Under the pieces are notes generated by a model. The model saw only the letters and a list, made by a program, of their open reading frames with translations, did not search any database and was not told the origin of the DNA. A stretch of 59,091 nt of DNA from an uncultured Caulobacteraceae bacterium (GTDB taxonomy: Bacteria > Pseudomonadota > Alphaproteobacteria > Caulobacterales > Caulobacteraceae), in NCBI GenBank assembly GCA_903923135.1, contig CAIXWN010000114.1, positions 1 through 59,091 of the forward strand. Direction: 5' to 3'. A program made the translations under genes and the position numbers. Below are positions 39,854 through 50,521 of the stretch, one piece after another; position 1 is the first letter of the stretch; every line of letters starts with the position of its first letter.

Positions 39854-41158
39854 TTGAGCCTGCCTGCAGGGGCGTCGACAGACGCCGCCGACACCTTTTT
39901 CAGCGCCTCCTTGAGCCTGGCGGACTCCGGGGTCTCAGCGGCGGTGGGCCGCGAGTTGCGTCGCCAGCGCGACCAGATCGAGCTCATCGCGTCCGAGAAT
40001 ATCGTCTCGCGCGCGGTGCTCGAGGCCCAGGGTTCGGTGCTGACCAACAAGTATGCGGAAGGCTACCCAGGGCGGCGGTACTATGGCGGCTGCGAGTTCG
40101 TCGACGAGGTCGAAGTTCTGGCCATCGAGCGGGCCAAGGCGCTGTTCGGCGCGGCCTGGGCGAATGTGCAGCCCCATTCGGGATCTCAGGCCAATCAGGC
40201 GGTCTTCATGGCGCTGATGAAGCCGGGTGACACCTTCATGGGTATGGATCTTGCCGCGGGCGGGCACCTGACGCACGGCAAGTCGGTCAACCAGTCTGGC
40301 AAATGGTTCCACCCGGTGCCTTACACGGTTCGCACCCAAGACAATCTGATCGACTACGACGCCCTGGCGGAGACCGCCCTGTCGTGTCGCCCCAAGGTGA
40401 TTATCGCCGGCGGGTCGGCCTACAGCCGCACCATCGACTTCGCCCGGTTCCGGTCCGTGGCCGACAGCGTTGGCGCCCGACTGATGGTCGACATGGCGCA
40501 CTTCGCCGGTCTGGTGGCGGCCGGTGTCTTTCCGAGTCCGGTTCCCTTTGCCGATGTGGTGACCACAACCACCCACAAGACGCTACGCGGGCCCCGGGGC
40601 GGACTCATCCTCTCGAATGACCTGAAGCTGGCCAAGAAACTGGACTCAGCGGTCTTCCCCGGCCTGCAGGGCGGCCCGCTCATGCACGTCGTCGCCGCCA
40701 AGGCGGTCGCCTTTGGCGAGGCGCTGTCGCCCGACTTCAAGATCTACGCCGCAAGGGTTATCGCCAACGCCCGGGCGCTCGCCGACACCTTGGCCGCGGC
40801 CGGGCTGGCGATCGTGTCGGGCGGCACCGACAGCCACCTCATGCTCGTCGATCTGCGTCCGAAAGGCGTGTCCGGAAAGGCGGCCGAGGCCAGCCTCGAA
40901 CGGGCGTTCATCACCTGCAACAAGAACGGCATTCCCTTCGATCCCGCACCGCCTGCGGTGACCTCCGGCGTCCGGCTCGGCACGCCGGCCGGCACGACCC
41001 GCGGCTTCGGCGAAAGCGAATTCCGGCAGATCGGTCGCCTGATCGCCGAAGTGGTTGATGGCCTGGCGGTGAACGGCGAGGACGGCAACGGCGTGGTGGA
41101 AGAGAGGGTCCGTCGTCAGGTTCTGGACCTGACGGCCCGATTCCCCATCTACGCATGA
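39854..41158 (+). CDS. glyA: Serine hydroxymethyltransferase
   Basis: GlyA interconverts serine and glycine with tetrahydrofolate, supplying one-carbon units; glycine also feeds HemA next door. The 434-residue product starts at a TTG with a poor ribosome site, but aligns with the family from [14 protein letters not shown] onward, so the start is approximate. Signatures: [33 protein letters not shown], and the PLP lysine K242 in [16 protein letters not shown] saw no glycine or other riboswitch in the 138-base upstream region. Confidence 0.94.
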   Translation: MSLPAGASTDAADTFFSASLSLADSGVSAAVGRELRRQRDQIELIASENIVSRAVLEAQGSVLTNKYAEGYPGRRYYGGCEFVDEVEVLAIERAKALFGAAWANVQPHSGSQANQAVFMALMKPGDTFMGMDLAAGGHLTHGKSVNQSGKWFHPVPYTVRTQDNLIDYDALAETALSCRPKVIIAGGSAYSRTIDFARFRSVADSVGARLMVDMAHFAGLVAAGVFPSPVPFADVVTTTTHKTLRGPRGGLILSNDLKLAKKLDSAVFPGLQGGPLMHVVAAKAVAFGEALSPDFKIYAARVIANARALADTLAAAGLAIVSGGTDSHLMLVDLRPKGVSGKAAEASLERAFITCNKNGIPFDPAPPAVTSGVRLGTPAGTTRGFGESEFRQIGRLIAEVVDGLAVNGEDGNGVVEERVRRQVLDLTARFPIYA

Positions 41159-41191
41159 CCCGTCCGCCTCTGCCCGGGAAGGGGTGAAACC

Positions 41192-41698
41192 GTGCGTTGT
41201 CCATTCTGCGGCGAGCTCGAAAGTCAGGTGAAGGACAGCCGCCCCTCCGAGGACGGCGCGGCGATCCGTCGTCGTCGTCTGTGTCCCGAATGCGGGGGGC
41301 GATTCACCACTTTCGAGCGCGTGCAGCTACGGGAACTGACCATTCTCAAGCGGTCGGGACGTCGGGCCCCCTTCGACCGTGAGAAACTCGTCCGGTCCAT
41401 TTCCATCGCCACCCGCAAACGGCCGGTCGATCCCGAACGTATCGAACGTATGGTCAACGCGATCGTCCGGCAGCTCGAAAGCCTGGGAGAAACGGAACTG
41501 GCGTCAAACGTGGTCGGCGAGATGGTGATGAAGGCGCTCAAGGCGCTCGATGACGTCGCCTACGTCCGCTACGCGTCCGTCTATCGGGATTTCCGCCAGA
41601 CGGAGGATTTCGCCCGGTTCCTCAACGATGAGGGACTGAACGAGGACGCTGGGGACGACGCGACCGCCCCGGCTCCCGGCGCGGAGACGACATCGTGA
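41192..41698 (+). CDS. nrdR: Transcriptional repressor NrdR
   Basis: NrdR represses ribonucleotide reductase genes by sensing nucleotides. The 168-residue protein has an N-terminal zinc ribbon (C3, C6, C31, C34 in RCPFCGEL and LCPECGG), the linker [10 protein letters not shown], and an ATP-cone (about 49-139, starting [11 protein letters not shown]-like sequence and ending [11 protein letters not shown]). Start is GTG behind GGGAAGGGG. Gene order glyA-nrdR-nusB is compact; the riboflavin genes often found between nrdR and nusB in relatives are absent here. Confidence 0.96.
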   Translation: MRCPFCGELESQVKDSRPSEDGAAIRRRRLCPECGGRFTTFERVQLRELTILKRSGRRAPFDREKLVRSISIATRKRPVDPERIERMVNAIVRQLESLGETELASNVVGEMVMKALKALDDVAYVRYASVYRDFRQTEDFARFLNDEGLNEDAGDDATAPAPGAETTS

Positions 41699-42144
41699 AC
41701 GCGCCCCGTCAGGCGCGTTCGGTGGCCAGACTCGCCGCGGTGCAGGCGCTCTACCAGATGGAGGTCTCCGGCGCCGGCGCCGAAGCGGTTGTCCGCGAGT
41801 TCCGTGACCATCGGTTCGACGCCGATCTCGAAGGCGAGACCCTGGCCCGGGCGGACGAGCCTTTCTTCGGCGACCTGGTTCGCGGCGTCGTCGCCGCGCA
41901 GAAGGAGATCGACGAGGCGATCACCCGACGACTTGCCGCCGGCTGGAAGCTGGATCGTATCGATGCGACGGCGCGCGCAATCCTGCGGTGCGCGGCGCTC
42001 GAACTGCGCCGCATGCAAGATATCCCGCACGAGGTGGTGATCAACGAGTACCTGGAGATCGCCAAATCGTTTTTCAGCGGGGCGGAGGCGGGGTTCATCA
42101 ACGGTGTGCTCGACTCCATAGCGCGCGATGACCGAACCCCCTGA
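41695..42144 (+). CDS. nusB: Transcription antitermination factor NusB
   Basis: NusB pairs with ribosomal protein S10 at boxA to support antitermination of rRNA transcription. The 149-residue all-helical protein shows [20 protein letters not shown] and, in the C-terminal half, [17 protein letters not shown] and [14 protein letters not shown]. The start is a GTG that overlaps the nrdR stop (GTGA), and the stop runs 17 bases into thiL. Confidence 0.94.
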   Translation: MNAPRQARSVARLAAVQALYQMEVSGAGAEAVVREFRDHRFDADLEGETLARADEPFFGDLVRGVVAAQKEIDEAITRRLAAGWKLDRIDATARAILRCAALELRRMQDIPHEVVINEYLEIAKSFFSGAEAGFINGVLDSIARDDRTP

Positions 42145-43099
42145 CGAGTTCGCCTGGATCGACCGGCTCAGCCCGCTGACCCGGGGCGATTCACGCGCCC
42201 TCCGGCTGCTGGACGACGCCGCCGTCATCCCGGGCCGCCCGGGCCACGATCTGGTGGTGTCAAAGGACGCCATGGTTGAAGGCGTGCATTTCCCCGAGGG
42301 CGCATCGCCCGACCTGGTGGCGAGACGGTTGCTCCGCACCAACCTGTCCGACCTCGCCGCCAAGGCGGCCGAGCCCTTCGGCTACTTCCTGATGACGGCC
42401 TGGCCCTCCGACCGAACCTGGGCGGATCGCGAGGCCTTCATTCGCGGACTGGCCGAGGATGGCGAGGCGTTCGGCGTCAGTCTCCTCGGCGGAGACACCG
42501 TACGCACGCCGGGGCCGTTGACGCTCAGCGCCACGGTTCTGGGCTGGACGCCCAGCGGGCGCGCGGTTCTGCGGTCCGGGGCCCGACCGGGGCACGCGGC
42601 CGTTGTCTGCGGTCCGATCGGCGACGGGCGACTCGGCCTTCTGGCCTCGAAGGGTGAAATCAGCGACGCCGATGGCAGCCTTGCCGCCCACTACTATACG
42701 CCGCGACCTCTGCTGTGCCTGCGACCTTTGCTCCAAGGTCTCGCCCGGGCGGCGGCGGACGTTTCGGACGGCCTGCTGGCCGACAGCGGCGCGATCGCCC
42801 GCGCCAGCGGCGTCGGCGTGTCTCTGGACCTGGGCCGCCTGCCGTTGTCGGCAGGCGGGGCCGCCTGGCTCTCGGCCCAGCCGGATCCGGCCTCGTCGCG
42901 GCTCGCGCTGGCCACCGGCGGAGATGACTATGCCGTCGTCTGCGCCATCGAGGCCGCCGAGGTCGCCACGTTCGTCAAAGGGGCGGCGGCACTTGGGGTT
43001 TCAGCCGTGGCCATCGGTGTTTTCGAGGATGCGCCAGGCGTTCGGGCCGCCTTTGAAGGGCTCCCCTTGGCCCTCACGGAGCTCGGCTGGCGGCACTAG
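42128..43099 (+). CDS. thiL: Thiamine-monophosphate kinase
   Basis: ThiL phosphorylates thiamine monophosphate to thiamine diphosphate, the final step in cofactor synthesis. The 323-residue protein has the AIRS/PurM-like fold: [58 protein letters not shown], and [14 protein letters not shown]. It overlaps nusB by 17 bases, the usual nusB-thiL arrangement. Confidence 0.95.
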   Translation: MTEPPDEFAWIDRLSPLTRGDSRALRLLDDAAVIPGRPGHDLVVSKDAMVEGVHFPEGASPDLVARRLLRTNLSDLAAKAAEPFGYFLMTAWPSDRTWADREAFIRGLAEDGEAFGVSLLGGDTVRTPGPLTLSATVLGWTPSGRAVLRSGARPGHAAVVCGPIGDGRLGLLASKGEISDADGSLAAHYYTPRPLLCLRPLLQGLARAAADVSDGLLADSGAIARASGVGVSLDLGRLPLSAGGAAWLSAQPDPASSRLALATGGDDYAVVCAIEAAEVATFVKGAAALGVSAVAIGVFEDAPGVRAAFEGLPLALTELGWRH

Positions 43100-43102
43100 A
43101 CG

Positions 43103-43116
43103 AGCCAGCGCTGGCT
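43103..43116. repeat. Perfect 14-base palindrome after thiL
   Basis: AGCCAGCGCTGGCT is its own reverse complement and begins 4 bases after the thiL stop. It could be the foot of a short terminator or a dimeric operator before hppA; the centre is too tight for a stable RNA loop. Weak evidence. Confidence 0.3.
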
Positions 43117-43300
43117 TCGTCCGCCCGACGACCGGCAGTCCCCGCTTGCTTTGACAGGTGCGTTTTGGCAGTTAGCGCGCGACGGGCAGGCGTCGGACGG
43201 ACGTTCGCCCCTTACCCGCAAGGGAACAGAGCCGTCATACCGGCGCCGATGTGGCGATCCAGGATTGGCGCGCAAGAAGAAGACAAGGGGAGTCCTTTAC

Positions 43301-45430
43301 ATGGATTTGGTGCTGACGCTGGTCATAGGGGCCGGCCTTCTGGCCGTTCTCTATGGCGTCGTGCAGACCTTGGTCCTGCTCCGCGCTTCCGCGGGCAACG
43401 CCAAGATGCAGGAGATCGCCGCGGCTATCCAGGAGGGGGCGCAGGCCTATCTGCGCCGCCAGTACACGACGATCGGGATCGTGGGCGCGGTCATCCTCGT
43501 AGGAATCTACTTTCTGATCGGCTGGACAGAGGCGGTCGGTTTCCTCATCGGCGCGGTGCTCTCCGGGCTCGCCGGGTTCGCCGGGATGCTGATCTCTGTC
43601 CGCGCCAACGTCCGCACCGCCCAGGCGGCTTCGGAAAGCCTGGCCAAGGGCCTTTCCCTGGCGTTCCGTTCCGGCGCGGTGACCGGCATGCTGGTCGCCG
43701 GCTTCGCCCTGCTGGGCGTGGCGGGCTATTATGGCGTGCTCACCACCGTCCTCGGACTTGAGAACACCAGCCGCGAGGTGATCGACTCCCTGGTCGCCCT
43801 TGGCTTCGGCGCGTCGCTGATCTCGATCTTCGCCCGTCTCGGCGGCGGCATTTTCACCAAGGGTGCTGACGTCGGCGGCGATATGGTGGGCAAGGTCGAG
43901 GCCGGCATTCCCGAAGACGACCCCCGCAACGCGGCGACCATCGCCGATAACGTGGGCGACAACGTCGGCGACTGCGCCGGCATGGCCGCCGACCTGTTCG
44001 AAACCTACGCGGTCACCACGGTGGCCACGATGGTTCTGGCCGCCATCTTCTTCAGCGGCGACAAGACCGTTGCCGCCTCGATGATGATGTTGCCGCTGGC
44101 CATCTGCGGCGTGTGCATCATCACCTCCATCATCGGCGCCTTCGCCGTGCGCCTCGGCAAGAGTCAGAACATCATGGGCGCCCTCTATCAGGGCCTCATC
44201 GTCACCGGCGCCCTGTCCATTCCGGCTGTCTGGTTCGTCATCCAGAAACTGGTGCCTGCGGTCGGCGTTCACGTCGGCGAGCGGTTGGTCAGCGTCAATG
44301 AGTTGTTCTACTGTGGTCTCGTCGGTCTCGCCGTCACCGGCCTGATCGTATTGATCACGGAATATTACACCGGCACCGGCTTCCGTCCGGTGAAGTCGAT
44401 CGCCAAGGCGTCGGTCTCGGGTCACGGAACCAACGTGATCCAGGGTCTTGCGATGTCGCTTGAAGCGACGGCCGCACCGGCCATCGTGATCATCGTCGGG
44501 ATCGTGATGACCTACCAGTTCGCCGGACTGTTCGGGATCGCCATCGCCACCACGACCATGCTGTCGCTCGCCGGCTTCATCGTTGCCCTGGACGCCTTCG
44601 GGCCGGTCACGGACAACGCCGGCGGCATTGCCGAAATGGCCGGTCTGCCCAGCGAAGTGCGGGTCTCCACCGACGCCCTCGACGCCGTGGGCAACACCAC
44701 CAAGGCGGTTACCAAGGGGTACGCCATCGGTTCGGCTGGTCTGGGGGCGCTCGTTCTGTTCGCCGCCTATACGCAGGATCTGAAGTTCTTCTCCGCCAAT
44801 TCGGACAAGTTCCCCTTCTTCACCGGCATGGGCAGTGTCGCCTTCGACCTGTCCAACCCCTACGTCGTCGTGGGTCTGCTGTTCGGCGGTCTGCTGCCGT
44901 TCCTGTTCGGCGGCATGTCGATGACAGCCGTGGGTCGCGCGGCCGAGGCGGTGGTGGCGGAAGTCCGCCGTCAGTTCCGCGAAAACCCCGGGATCATGAC
45001 CTATGACGTCAAACCGGAGTACGGACGCGCGGTGGACATCCTCACCAAGGCGGCCATCCGTGAGATGATCGTGCCGTCGCTGCTGCCCGTGGCCTCGCCG
45101 ATCGTGCTGTTCTTCGCCATCCAGGCCATCGCCGGCAAGTCCGACGCCTTCTCGGCCCTCGGCGCGATGCTCATGGGGGTGATCGTTACAGGCCTGTTCG
45201 TCGCCATCTCGATGACCTCGGGCGGCGGCGCCTGGGACAACGCCAAGAAGCTGATCGAAGAGGGTCACCACGGCGGCAAGGGTTCAGAGGCCCACAAGGC
45301 GGCCGTTACCGGCGACACCGTCGGCGACCCCTACAAAGACACCGCCGGCCCGGCGGTGAACCCGATGATCAAGATCACCAACATCGTGGCGCTCCTGCTC
45401 CTGGCGGTGCTCTCCCACCTGGCGGCCTGA
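43301..45430 (+). CDS. hppA: Membrane proton-pumping pyrophosphatase, K+-independent type
   Basis: HppA couples pyrophosphate hydrolysis to proton export across the inner membrane. The ATG at 43301, behind AAGGGGAG, gives 709 residues with about 16 spans. The catalytic acidic loop reads [19 protein letters not shown] and [20 protein letters not shown], and the C-terminal [20 protein letters not shown] is diagnostic. The residue deciding cation need is lysine (K468 in [10 protein letters not shown]), as in the K+-independent H+-PPases, where K+-dependent forms have alanine. The upstream region carries a TTGACA at 43151-43156, but no clear -10. Confidence 0.95.
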   Translation: MDLVLTLVIGAGLLAVLYGVVQTLVLLRASAGNAKMQEIAAAIQEGAQAYLRRQYTTIGIVGAVILVGIYFLIGWTEAVGFLIGAVLSGLAGFAGMLISVRANVRTAQAASESLAKGLSLAFRSGAVTGMLVAGFALLGVAGYYGVLTTVLGLENTSREVIDSLVALGFGASLISIFARLGGGIFTKGADVGGDMVGKVEAGIPEDDPRNAATIADNVGDNVGDCAGMAADLFETYAVTTVATMVLAAIFFSGDKTVAASMMMLPLAICGVCIITSIIGAFAVRLGKSQNIMGALYQGLIVTGALSIPAVWFVIQKLVPAVGVHVGERLVSVNELFYCGLVGLAVTGLIVLITEYYTGTGFRPVKSIAKASVSGHGTNVIQGLAMSLEATAAPAIVIIVGIVMTYQFAGLFGIAIATTTMLSLAGFIVALDAFGPVTDNAGGIAEMAGLPSEVRVSTDALDAVGNTTKAVTKGYAIGSAGLGALVLFAAYTQDLKFFSANSDKFPFFTGMGSVAFDLSNPYVVVGLLFGGLLPFLFGGMSMTAVGRAAEAVVAEVRRQFRENPGIMTYDVKPEYGRAVDILTKAAIREMIVPSLLPVASPIVLFFAIQAIAGKSDAFSALGAMLMGVIVTGLFVAISMTSGGGAWDNAKKLIEEGHHGGKGSEAHKAAVTGDTVGDPYKDTAGPAVNPMIKITNIVALLLLAVLSHLAA

Positions 45431-45491
45431 TCCGGCCCGGCCCGGGGCGGCGACGCTCCGGGCCGGCCGTTAAGACCGTCGTTGCCCAGAT

Positions 45492-45527
45492 AAAAGCGCC
45501 CGCCGGAGAATTCCGGCGGGCGCTTTT
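45492..45527. terminator. Bidirectional intrinsic terminator after hppA
   Basis: AAAAGCGCCCGCCGG (45492-45506) and CCGGCGGGCGCTTTT (45513-45527) form a perfect 15-bp inverted repeat around AGAATT. It ends in TTTT on either strand, so it can stop transcription from both hppA and the convergent bamE. Confidence 0.92.
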
Positions 45528-45649
45528 CATGTTGCGGTGAGAAAAGACCGCCTGAAGGGTTGAGGAATACCCAAAGCCCGCCCAGCGACCACTGGAAAGC
45601 GCTCGCGTGCCCGAGACCTGTGGCGAGCCACATGGCCTGACATGATGCT

Positions 45650-46132
45650 CTACGGCCCCTGGCGACCGTGGGAGTTCGGATTGACTTCCTGCTGCGGCAG
45701 AGCTCCGGCGGCGCTGATGCTGCCGAGCAACTGTTCAAGCACGCTCATTTCCCGTCCGCGGGTAGGGGTCTCGCGGCTGTTGTAGGCGACGATCCGCCCA
45801 TCTTTCAGCGTGTAGGTGTTCACCGCCACAACCTGGTCGTCCGACTTCCGGAAGGCGATCGCCACGACGTCACGCTTGCTCACCCGGGGGTGGTAGAAAG
45901 CCGTGCGGCTGGCGACCTGGGAGATGTAGAACCATGTGTCCTTGTCAAAGGTCGATACGGCTGTGGGAGAGCCCAGCCTGGCCAGAACCGTCGATCGGGT
46001 GTCCTCGCCGACCTTGACGTCGGAAGGCGCATGGTCGACGGCCTGAAAGCCCTGGAAGCTGTTCACAGGCGTGCAGGCCGTCGCGCCAAGCAGGCTGAGA
46101 ACGAGGGCGGCGGTGGCGGCCTTGCGCAACAT
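45650..46132 (-). CDS. bamE: Outer membrane protein assembly factor BamE
   Basis: BamE is a lipoprotein of the beta-barrel assembly machinery. The 160-residue protein starts with a lipoprotein signal ending in the lipobox LGATAC (lipidated C20), followed by the SmpA/OmlA domain: VKVGEDTRSTVLARLGSPTA, TFDKDTWFYISQ and VVAIAFRKSDDQV. The C-terminal extension past ETPTRGREMSVLEQLLG is typical for Alphaproteobacteria. Convergent with hppA. Confidence 0.93.
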   Translation of the reverse strand: MLRKAATAALVLSLLGATACTPVNSFQGFQAVDHAPSDVKVGEDTRSTVLARLGSPTAVSTFDKDTWFYISQVASRTAFYHPRVSKRDVVAIAFRKSDDQVVAVNTYTLKDGRIVAYNSRETPTRGREMSVLEQLLGSISAAGALPQQEVNPNSHGRQGP

Positions 46133-46248
46133 GGACTGTTCAACTCGCTCTGGTAGCCTCGGACCGCTTTGACCTAGGGCCGAAGGCCGCTTAATTCAAT
46201 GACCATGATGGAACGCCACGCGCGCGGCGAAAACGAGGCTGACCACCG

Positions 46249-46776
46249 ATGTTCTCCCAATTGCTGGCCAAATCACCGCACAAGCGCGCCGCGGAGCGCC
46301 TGTACGCTGCGGCGGCGTCACAGGCCCGCACCGAGGCGCTGTACAGCACCCTGGGCGCGCCCGACACCGTCGATGGTCGTTTCGAACTCCTCACCCTTCA
46401 CGTCATCCTCCTCGTCGATCGACTCAAGTCTGACCCGGGCCCGGTTGCCCTCGTGAGACAGGCGCTGTTCGACTGCTACGTGAGCAATCTGGACGGGGCC
46501 TTGCGCGAGATGGGTGTCGGTGATCTCGCCGTGGGCAAGCGCATGCGCAAACTGGGCGAGGCGTTCTATGGACGCGCCCGGGCCTGCGACGTCGCTTTTC
46601 AGGCTCTTCCCGACACGGCGGCTCTGGAGGATCTGGTGGCCCGCACGGTGCTGCTGAACTCTGATGCGCCCAGGCCCGCGGGTCTCACCGCCTACATCGT
46701 GCGCTGCCGGGAGGCTCTGGCGACGATCCCCGCGGACGACATCATCGCCGGAGCAGTCCAATGGTCGCCCCCATGA
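46249..46776 (+). CDS. Ubiquinol-cytochrome c chaperone family protein
   Basis: This 175-residue helical protein belongs to the ubiquinol-cytochrome c chaperone family (mitochondrial CBP3/UQCC1 relatives): AAERLYAAAASQART, DTVDGRFELLTLHVILLVDRL, and DLAVGKRMRKLGEAFYGR match strongly. In mitochondria the chaperone supports cytochrome b/complex III assembly; in bacteria the role is inferred. Its stop overlaps the next start (ATGA). Confidence 0.88.
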   Translation: MFSQLLAKSPHKRAAERLYAAAASQARTEALYSTLGAPDTVDGRFELLTLHVILLVDRLKSDPGPVALVRQALFDCYVSNLDGALREMGVGDLAVGKRMRKLGEAFYGRARACDVAFQALPDTAALEDLVARTVLLNSDAPRPAGLTAYIVRCREALATIPADDIIAGAVQWSPP

Positions 46777-47309
46777 CCCCACGGCCTCATCCCTGGAACC
46801 GCGCTCTGACCTGGCCTGAGGTTCTGGGCGGGGAGCGCCGCATCCTGCTCTCCGCCGACGCCGACACTCGAACGGCGGTGGCCAAGTCGCTTGGGCTGGC
46901 GGACCTGGCCAGCCTCACCGCCCGAATCACGGTGACGCCGTGGCTTGATGGGATCGAAGTGACCGGCGAGGTCGAGGCGGCGGTCACCCAGACCTGCGGG
47001 ATTTCGCTTGAGCCCTTCGATGCCGCTGTTGATGAGCCGCTGCGCCTGCGCATCGTGCCCCGCGACAGCCCCAACGCCCCACGCGCGGCCGAAGGCGAGG
47101 TGGTGATCGATCTTGACGCCGAGGACCCTCCAGACGAACTGGAAGGCGAGTCGATCGATCTGGCGGCTTACGTGGTCGAGGCGTTGGCTCTGGCGTTGGA
47201 TCCGTTCCCTCGCAAGCCTGGCGCGGTGTTTTCGCCGCCTGAGTCGGTCGGCCCGAGCTCGCCCTTCGCCGTCCTCTCCAGGCTGAGCAAGACCGACGCC
47301 TCCGAGTGA
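46773..47309 (+). CDS. DUF177 (YceD) family protein
   Basis: The start at 46773 overlaps the previous stop (ATGA); an ATG at 46761 is the alternative. The 178-residue protein has the DUF177 core VTGEVEAAVTQTCGISLEPFDAAVDEPLRL and acidic EGESIDLAAYVVEALALALDPFPRKPGA. YceD-type proteins are needed for 23S rRNA accumulation and often sit before rpmF, plsX and fabH; here rpmF is not between it and plsX. Cytoplasmic. Confidence 0.87.
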   Translation: MTPRPHPWNRALTWPEVLGGERRILLSADADTRTAVAKSLGLADLASLTARITVTPWLDGIEVTGEVEAAVTQTCGISLEPFDAAVDEPLRLRIVPRDSPNAPRAAEGEVVIDLDAEDPPDELEGESIDLAAYVVEALALALDPFPRKPGAVFSPPESVGPSSPFAVLSRLSKTDASE

Positions 47310-47496
47310 CGACGCCCCTCATACCTAAATCCCCCTGCGGTTCCCACCGGCTCTCCGAGATCGGATCGAGGGAACGCCCGGCCATCCCGCACGCCCCTTC
47401 GCAGAAACGCCGCTCGCGGGTTGCATCGATCGCGAGTGGCTGTATCGTCCGCCTGACCCGTTCCGGGGGAGGTCTCAAGGAGCAGAAACCCACGCC

Positions 47497-48555
47497 GTGC
47501 CAGACCCTTTGGTGATCTCAATCGACGCCATGGGGGGAGATCATGGCCCGTCGGTCGTCCTTCCGGGTGTGGAAAGGGCGATTCACACTCTCGGCGCCCA
47601 CAGAGCGCGGTTTATTCTTCATGGCGATCCGGCCGTGATGGAACCTGTGCTAGCCTCGACCCCTCGGCTTGCCCAAACCTGCGAGTTGCGCGCCGCCCAG
47701 GGCGTCATCTCCATGGATGCGAAACCCGCTCACGCCATGCGGCGCGGCCGCGGAACATCGATGTGGAATGCCGTGGATTGCGTCCGCGCTGGCGAGGCAG
47801 GTGCGGCGGTGTCTGCGGGCAACACCGGCGCACTGATGGCCATTTCCCGGTTGCTGCTCAGGACCGCGGGCAACCTGGACAGGCCCGCCTTGGTGGCAAA
47901 CTGGCCGACTCTTCACGGCGTGACGTCCGTGCTGGATGTCGGGGCGAACGTCGTCTGCGACGCTGAACGTCTGGTGCAGTTCGCTATCATGGGGGACGCC
48001 TATCACCGGGCGATCCACGGCACGCCGCGGCCGACAATCGGCATCCTCAACGTGGGCACCGAGACGGAAAAGGGCCACGACGACGTACGTCACGCCGATC
48101 GGCTGCTACGAAGTCTCGATCTCGGTCTCGACTACCGTGGCTTTGTCGAAGGCGATGACATCGCCAAGGGAGCCGTCGACGTGATTGTCACCGACGGCTT
48201 CACCGGAAACGTCGCCCTGAAGACGGCGGAGGGTCTGGCAAGGTTCTTTCGGGCGGAGTTGCGCCGGACGTTCTCCGAAAGTTGGATATCGCGGCTGGGC
48301 GCGCTCGTGGCCCGGGGCGCTTTGAAAGGCATGAGCGCTCGCCTGGATCCGAGCGCCATCAACGGAGGGCCGTTTCTCGGGCTCAACGGGGTGGTCGTGA
48401 AAAGCCATGGCGGCACGGACGCCACGGGCTTTGCCAATGCGATCCGGCTCGCGGCGAGCCTGGCGGACAGCAACTTCGTGACCGAGATCGCGAACAATCT
48501 CAATCGAACCGCGGTGTCGAGCTTCGAGCCCGCCAAAGAGAGAACAGTGGCGTGA
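47497..48555 (+). CDS. plsX: Phosphate acyltransferase PlsX
   Basis: PlsX makes acyl-phosphate from acyl-ACP, the substrate of PlsY (16640 here). The 352-residue protein begins at GTG and has [18 protein letters not shown] at the start, [28 protein letters not shown], and [18 protein letters not shown]. The 187-base gap before it holds an AAGGAG 13 bases ahead of the start. Its stop overlaps fabH by four bases (GTGA). Confidence 0.96.
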   Translation: MPDPLVISIDAMGGDHGPSVVLPGVERAIHTLGAHRARFILHGDPAVMEPVLASTPRLAQTCELRAAQGVISMDAKPAHAMRRGRGTSMWNAVDCVRAGEAGAAVSAGNTGALMAISRLLLRTAGNLDRPALVANWPTLHGVTSVLDVGANVVCDAERLVQFAIMGDAYHRAIHGTPRPTIGILNVGTETEKGHDDVRHADRLLRSLDLGLDYRGFVEGDDIAKGAVDVIVTDGFTGNVALKTAEGLARFFRAELRRTFSESWISRLGALVARGALKGMSARLDPSAINGGPFLGLNGVVVKSHGGTDATGFANAIRLAASLADSNFVTEIANNLNRTAVSSFEPAKERTVA

Positions 48556-49532
48556 GTTCAAGCGTGCGCAGCGTCGTGACCGGTGTGGGTGGTTTCCTCC
48601 CGGCTCACGTGGTGTCCAATGACGATATCGCTCAACTGGTCGAAACCAGCGATGAATGGATCGTCGAACGCACGGGCATTCGTTCGCGACGTCGGGCGGA
48701 CGAGGGGCAGGCGACATCGGATCTGGCGGTCGCGGCCGCGCTCGAGGCGCTGACCAACGCCGGCCGGTCGCCGGCGGATGTGGACCTGATCATCATGGCC
48801 ACGACAACTCCGGATCTGACGTTCCCTGCGACGGCCGCGATCGTCCAACGCAAGCTGGGCGCACCGCCCGGCATCGCATTCGATATTCAGGCGGTCTGCT
48901 CAGGTTTTGTCTACGCGATGGCGGTGGCGGACAATTTCATGGTTCGCGGCCTTTCCCGTTGCGCCCTTGTAATCGGCGCGGAGACCATGAGCCGGCTTCT
49001 CGACTGGACCGACCGCGGCACCTGCGTGCTTTTCGGGGACGGCGCCGGAGCGGTTGTCCTGGAACCGAGAGCCGGACAGGGAACGACCGCTGACCGGGGC
49101 ATCCTGGGGTTTTCCCTGCGGGCCGACGGGGCCAAGCAGGATCTGCTCTATGTCGATGGCGGCCCATCGACGACCGGCACTGTGGGCAAACTGCGGATGC
49201 AGGGCAACCAGGTCTTCCGGCACGCGGTGGTGAACATCAGCGAGGCGGTCCTGGCCGCCGCGGAAACGGCCGGAGTGACGATGCCGGAGGTGGATTGGTT
49301 CATTCCGCATCAGGCCAATCAGCGCATTCTCGAGGGCGTGGCCAAGCGTCTCGGCATTGACGGCGAACGCGTCATCTCGACGGTCGCCGAGCACGCCAAC
49401 ACGTCGGCGGCCTCCATTCCTCTGGCCCTGGCGACCGCCATGGCCGATGGGCGGATCAAACCTGGCCAGTTGCTGCTTCTGGAGGCCATGGGCGGCGGCC
49501 TGACCTGGGGCGCGGTGGTGCTGCGACTTTAG
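48552..49532 (+). CDS. fabH: 3-oxoacyl-ACP synthase III
   Basis: FabH condenses acetyl-CoA with malonyl-ACP to start fatty acid synthesis. The start is taken as the GTG at 48552, overlapping the plsX stop, giving 326 residues. Catalytic residues are visible: C116 in [10 protein letters not shown], the His in [11 protein letters not shown], and the Asn in [12 protein letters not shown]. The N-terminal [10 protein letters not shown] and GIRSRRRAD match the family. The plsX-fabH-ihfA-merR order is common in Alphaproteobacteria. Confidence 0.96.
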   Translation: MSSSVRSVVTGVGGFLPAHVVSNDDIAQLVETSDEWIVERTGIRSRRRADEGQATSDLAVAAALEALTNAGRSPADVDLIIMATTTPDLTFPATAAIVQRKLGAPPGIAFDIQAVCSGFVYAMAVADNFMVRGLSRCALVIGAETMSRLLDWTDRGTCVLFGDGAGAVVLEPRAGQGTTADRGILGFSLRADGAKQDLLYVDGGPSTTGTVGKLRMQGNQVFRHAVVNISEAVLAAAETAGVTMPEVDWFIPHQANQRILEGVAKRLGIDGERVISTVAEHANTSAASIPLALATAMADGRIKPGQLLLLEAMGGGLTWGAVVLRL

Positions 49533-49561
49533 GTCCCAATCGGAGCCATGCGCTGCGCGTC

Positions 49562-49594
49562 TCTTGACAGCGCGCTCTCTTGACGGGCTTGACA
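49562..49594 (+). promoter_or_regulatory. Triple TTGAC cluster upstream of ihfA
   Basis: Three TTGAC(A/G) hexamers occur at 49564-49569, 49580-49585 and 49589-49594. Each could be a -35 element, but no -10 hexamer at the right distance is convincing. They lie in the 94-base gap before ihfA. Confidence 0.3.
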
Positions 49595-49626
49595 CGACAA
49601 TTCACGCTGCCTGCCTGAGGGTTACC

Positions 49627-49929
49627 ATGACAGACAAGACATTGACGCGGGCGGATCTCACCGATGCCCTCCACGAGGCGGTCGGTCTGAGCCGTCAGGA
49701 CTGCGCGGCCTTGGTGGAGCGGACTCTCGATCTCGTGGCCGAGGCGATGGAACGGGGAGAGATCGTCAAGCTGTCCGGATTCGGCGTCTTCCAGGTCCGC
49801 TCGAAGCGGGAGCGCATGGGTCGCAACCCAAAGACCGGAGAACCCGCGACGATCGCGCCCAGGCGCGTCATCGGCTTTCGCGCCTCTCAGGTGCTGAAGT
49901 CGCGCATCGACCACGCTCTGGAAAAATAG
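49627..49929 (+). CDS. ihfA: Integration host factor subunit alpha
   Basis: IHF bends DNA at specific sites, aiding transcription, replication and recombination. The 100-residue HU-like protein has [55 protein letters not shown] (beta-arm Pro region with the conserved RNPKTGE), and [14 protein letters not shown], which fits IhfA rather than HU. The ATG at 49627 is used, 63 bases into an open frame. ihfB is not in this window. Confidence 0.95.
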   Translation: MTDKTLTRADLTDALHEAVGLSRQDCAALVERTLDLVAEAMERGEIVKLSGFGVFQVRSKRERMGRNPKTGEPATIAPRRVIGFRASQVLKSRIDHALEK

Positions 49930-49936
49930 GCCGTCC

Positions 49937-50332
49937 TTGACCGACAAGGGCCCCGACGCGTTCAGGACGATCTCAGAGGCAGCGGAGGAAGTCGGCGCTC
50001 CGGCCCACGTGCTGCGATTCTGGGAGACGCAGTTCTCTGTCATTCGTCCGCTGCGGCGCGCTGGCGGCCGGCGCTTTTACCGGCCCCGGGATATCCAGTT
50101 GATGTCGGCGATCCGTCTGCTTCTCCACGACAAGGGTTACTCGATCAAAGCCGCGAAACGCCTTTCACCCCGGGCCCTGCTCGAGGCGGCCGGGGCCGCG
50201 GCCGCCCCAACACCATCCGACAATCCGGCCATGTCCCCGTCAGCGGCGTCGTCCGGGCTCAGCTCAGCCCTCGCCGCCGCCGTCGCGGCCAAGGCCCGCC
50301 TAGACACCCTTCTGGGGGCAAGCCGGAGGTGA
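49937..50332 (+). CDS. MerR-family transcriptional regulator
   Basis: The start is a TTG 7 bases after ihfA, giving 131 residues. The N-terminal 70 residues hold a MerR winged helix: [23 protein letters not shown] and [32 protein letters not shown]. The rest is an Ala/Pro/Ser-rich linker and a short helix ([10 protein letters not shown]), without the usual long dimerisation helix or sensing cysteines. In other Alphaproteobacteria a MerR gene also follows ihfA; its role is unknown. Confidence 0.88.
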   Translation: MTDKGPDAFRTISEAAEEVGAPAHVLRFWETQFSVIRPLRRAGGRRFYRPRDIQLMSAIRLLLHDKGYSIKAAKRLSPRALLEAAGAAAAPTPSDNPAMSPSAASSGLSSALAAAVAAKARLDTLLGASRR

Positions 50333-50345
50333 GGGGGATTTGCAA

Positions 50346-50374
50346 TTGCCGGGGGCTCATAGCCTCTCTATAAG
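50346..50374 (+). promoter_or_regulatory. Sigma70-type promoter of tRNA-Pro
   Basis: TTGCCG at 50346-50351 and TATAAG at 50369-50374 are separated by 17 bases. The -10 ends 17 bases before the tRNA, so a start near 50382 would give a short leader. This is the best promoter match in the window. Confidence 0.6.
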
Positions 50375-50391
50375 GCCGCTTCTCCCTGCAT

Positions 50392-50468
<77 letters not shown>

Positions 50469-50521
50469 TTCTCGACCGATTTATCGGTCGTGGGCAGGGA
50501 TACTAACTAGGCGCCGGAAAG

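Noticed and set aside
43235-45271. 678-residue open frame antisense to hppA
   Set aside because: Shadow of the pyrophosphatase; His/Asp/Gly-rich without recognisable domains.
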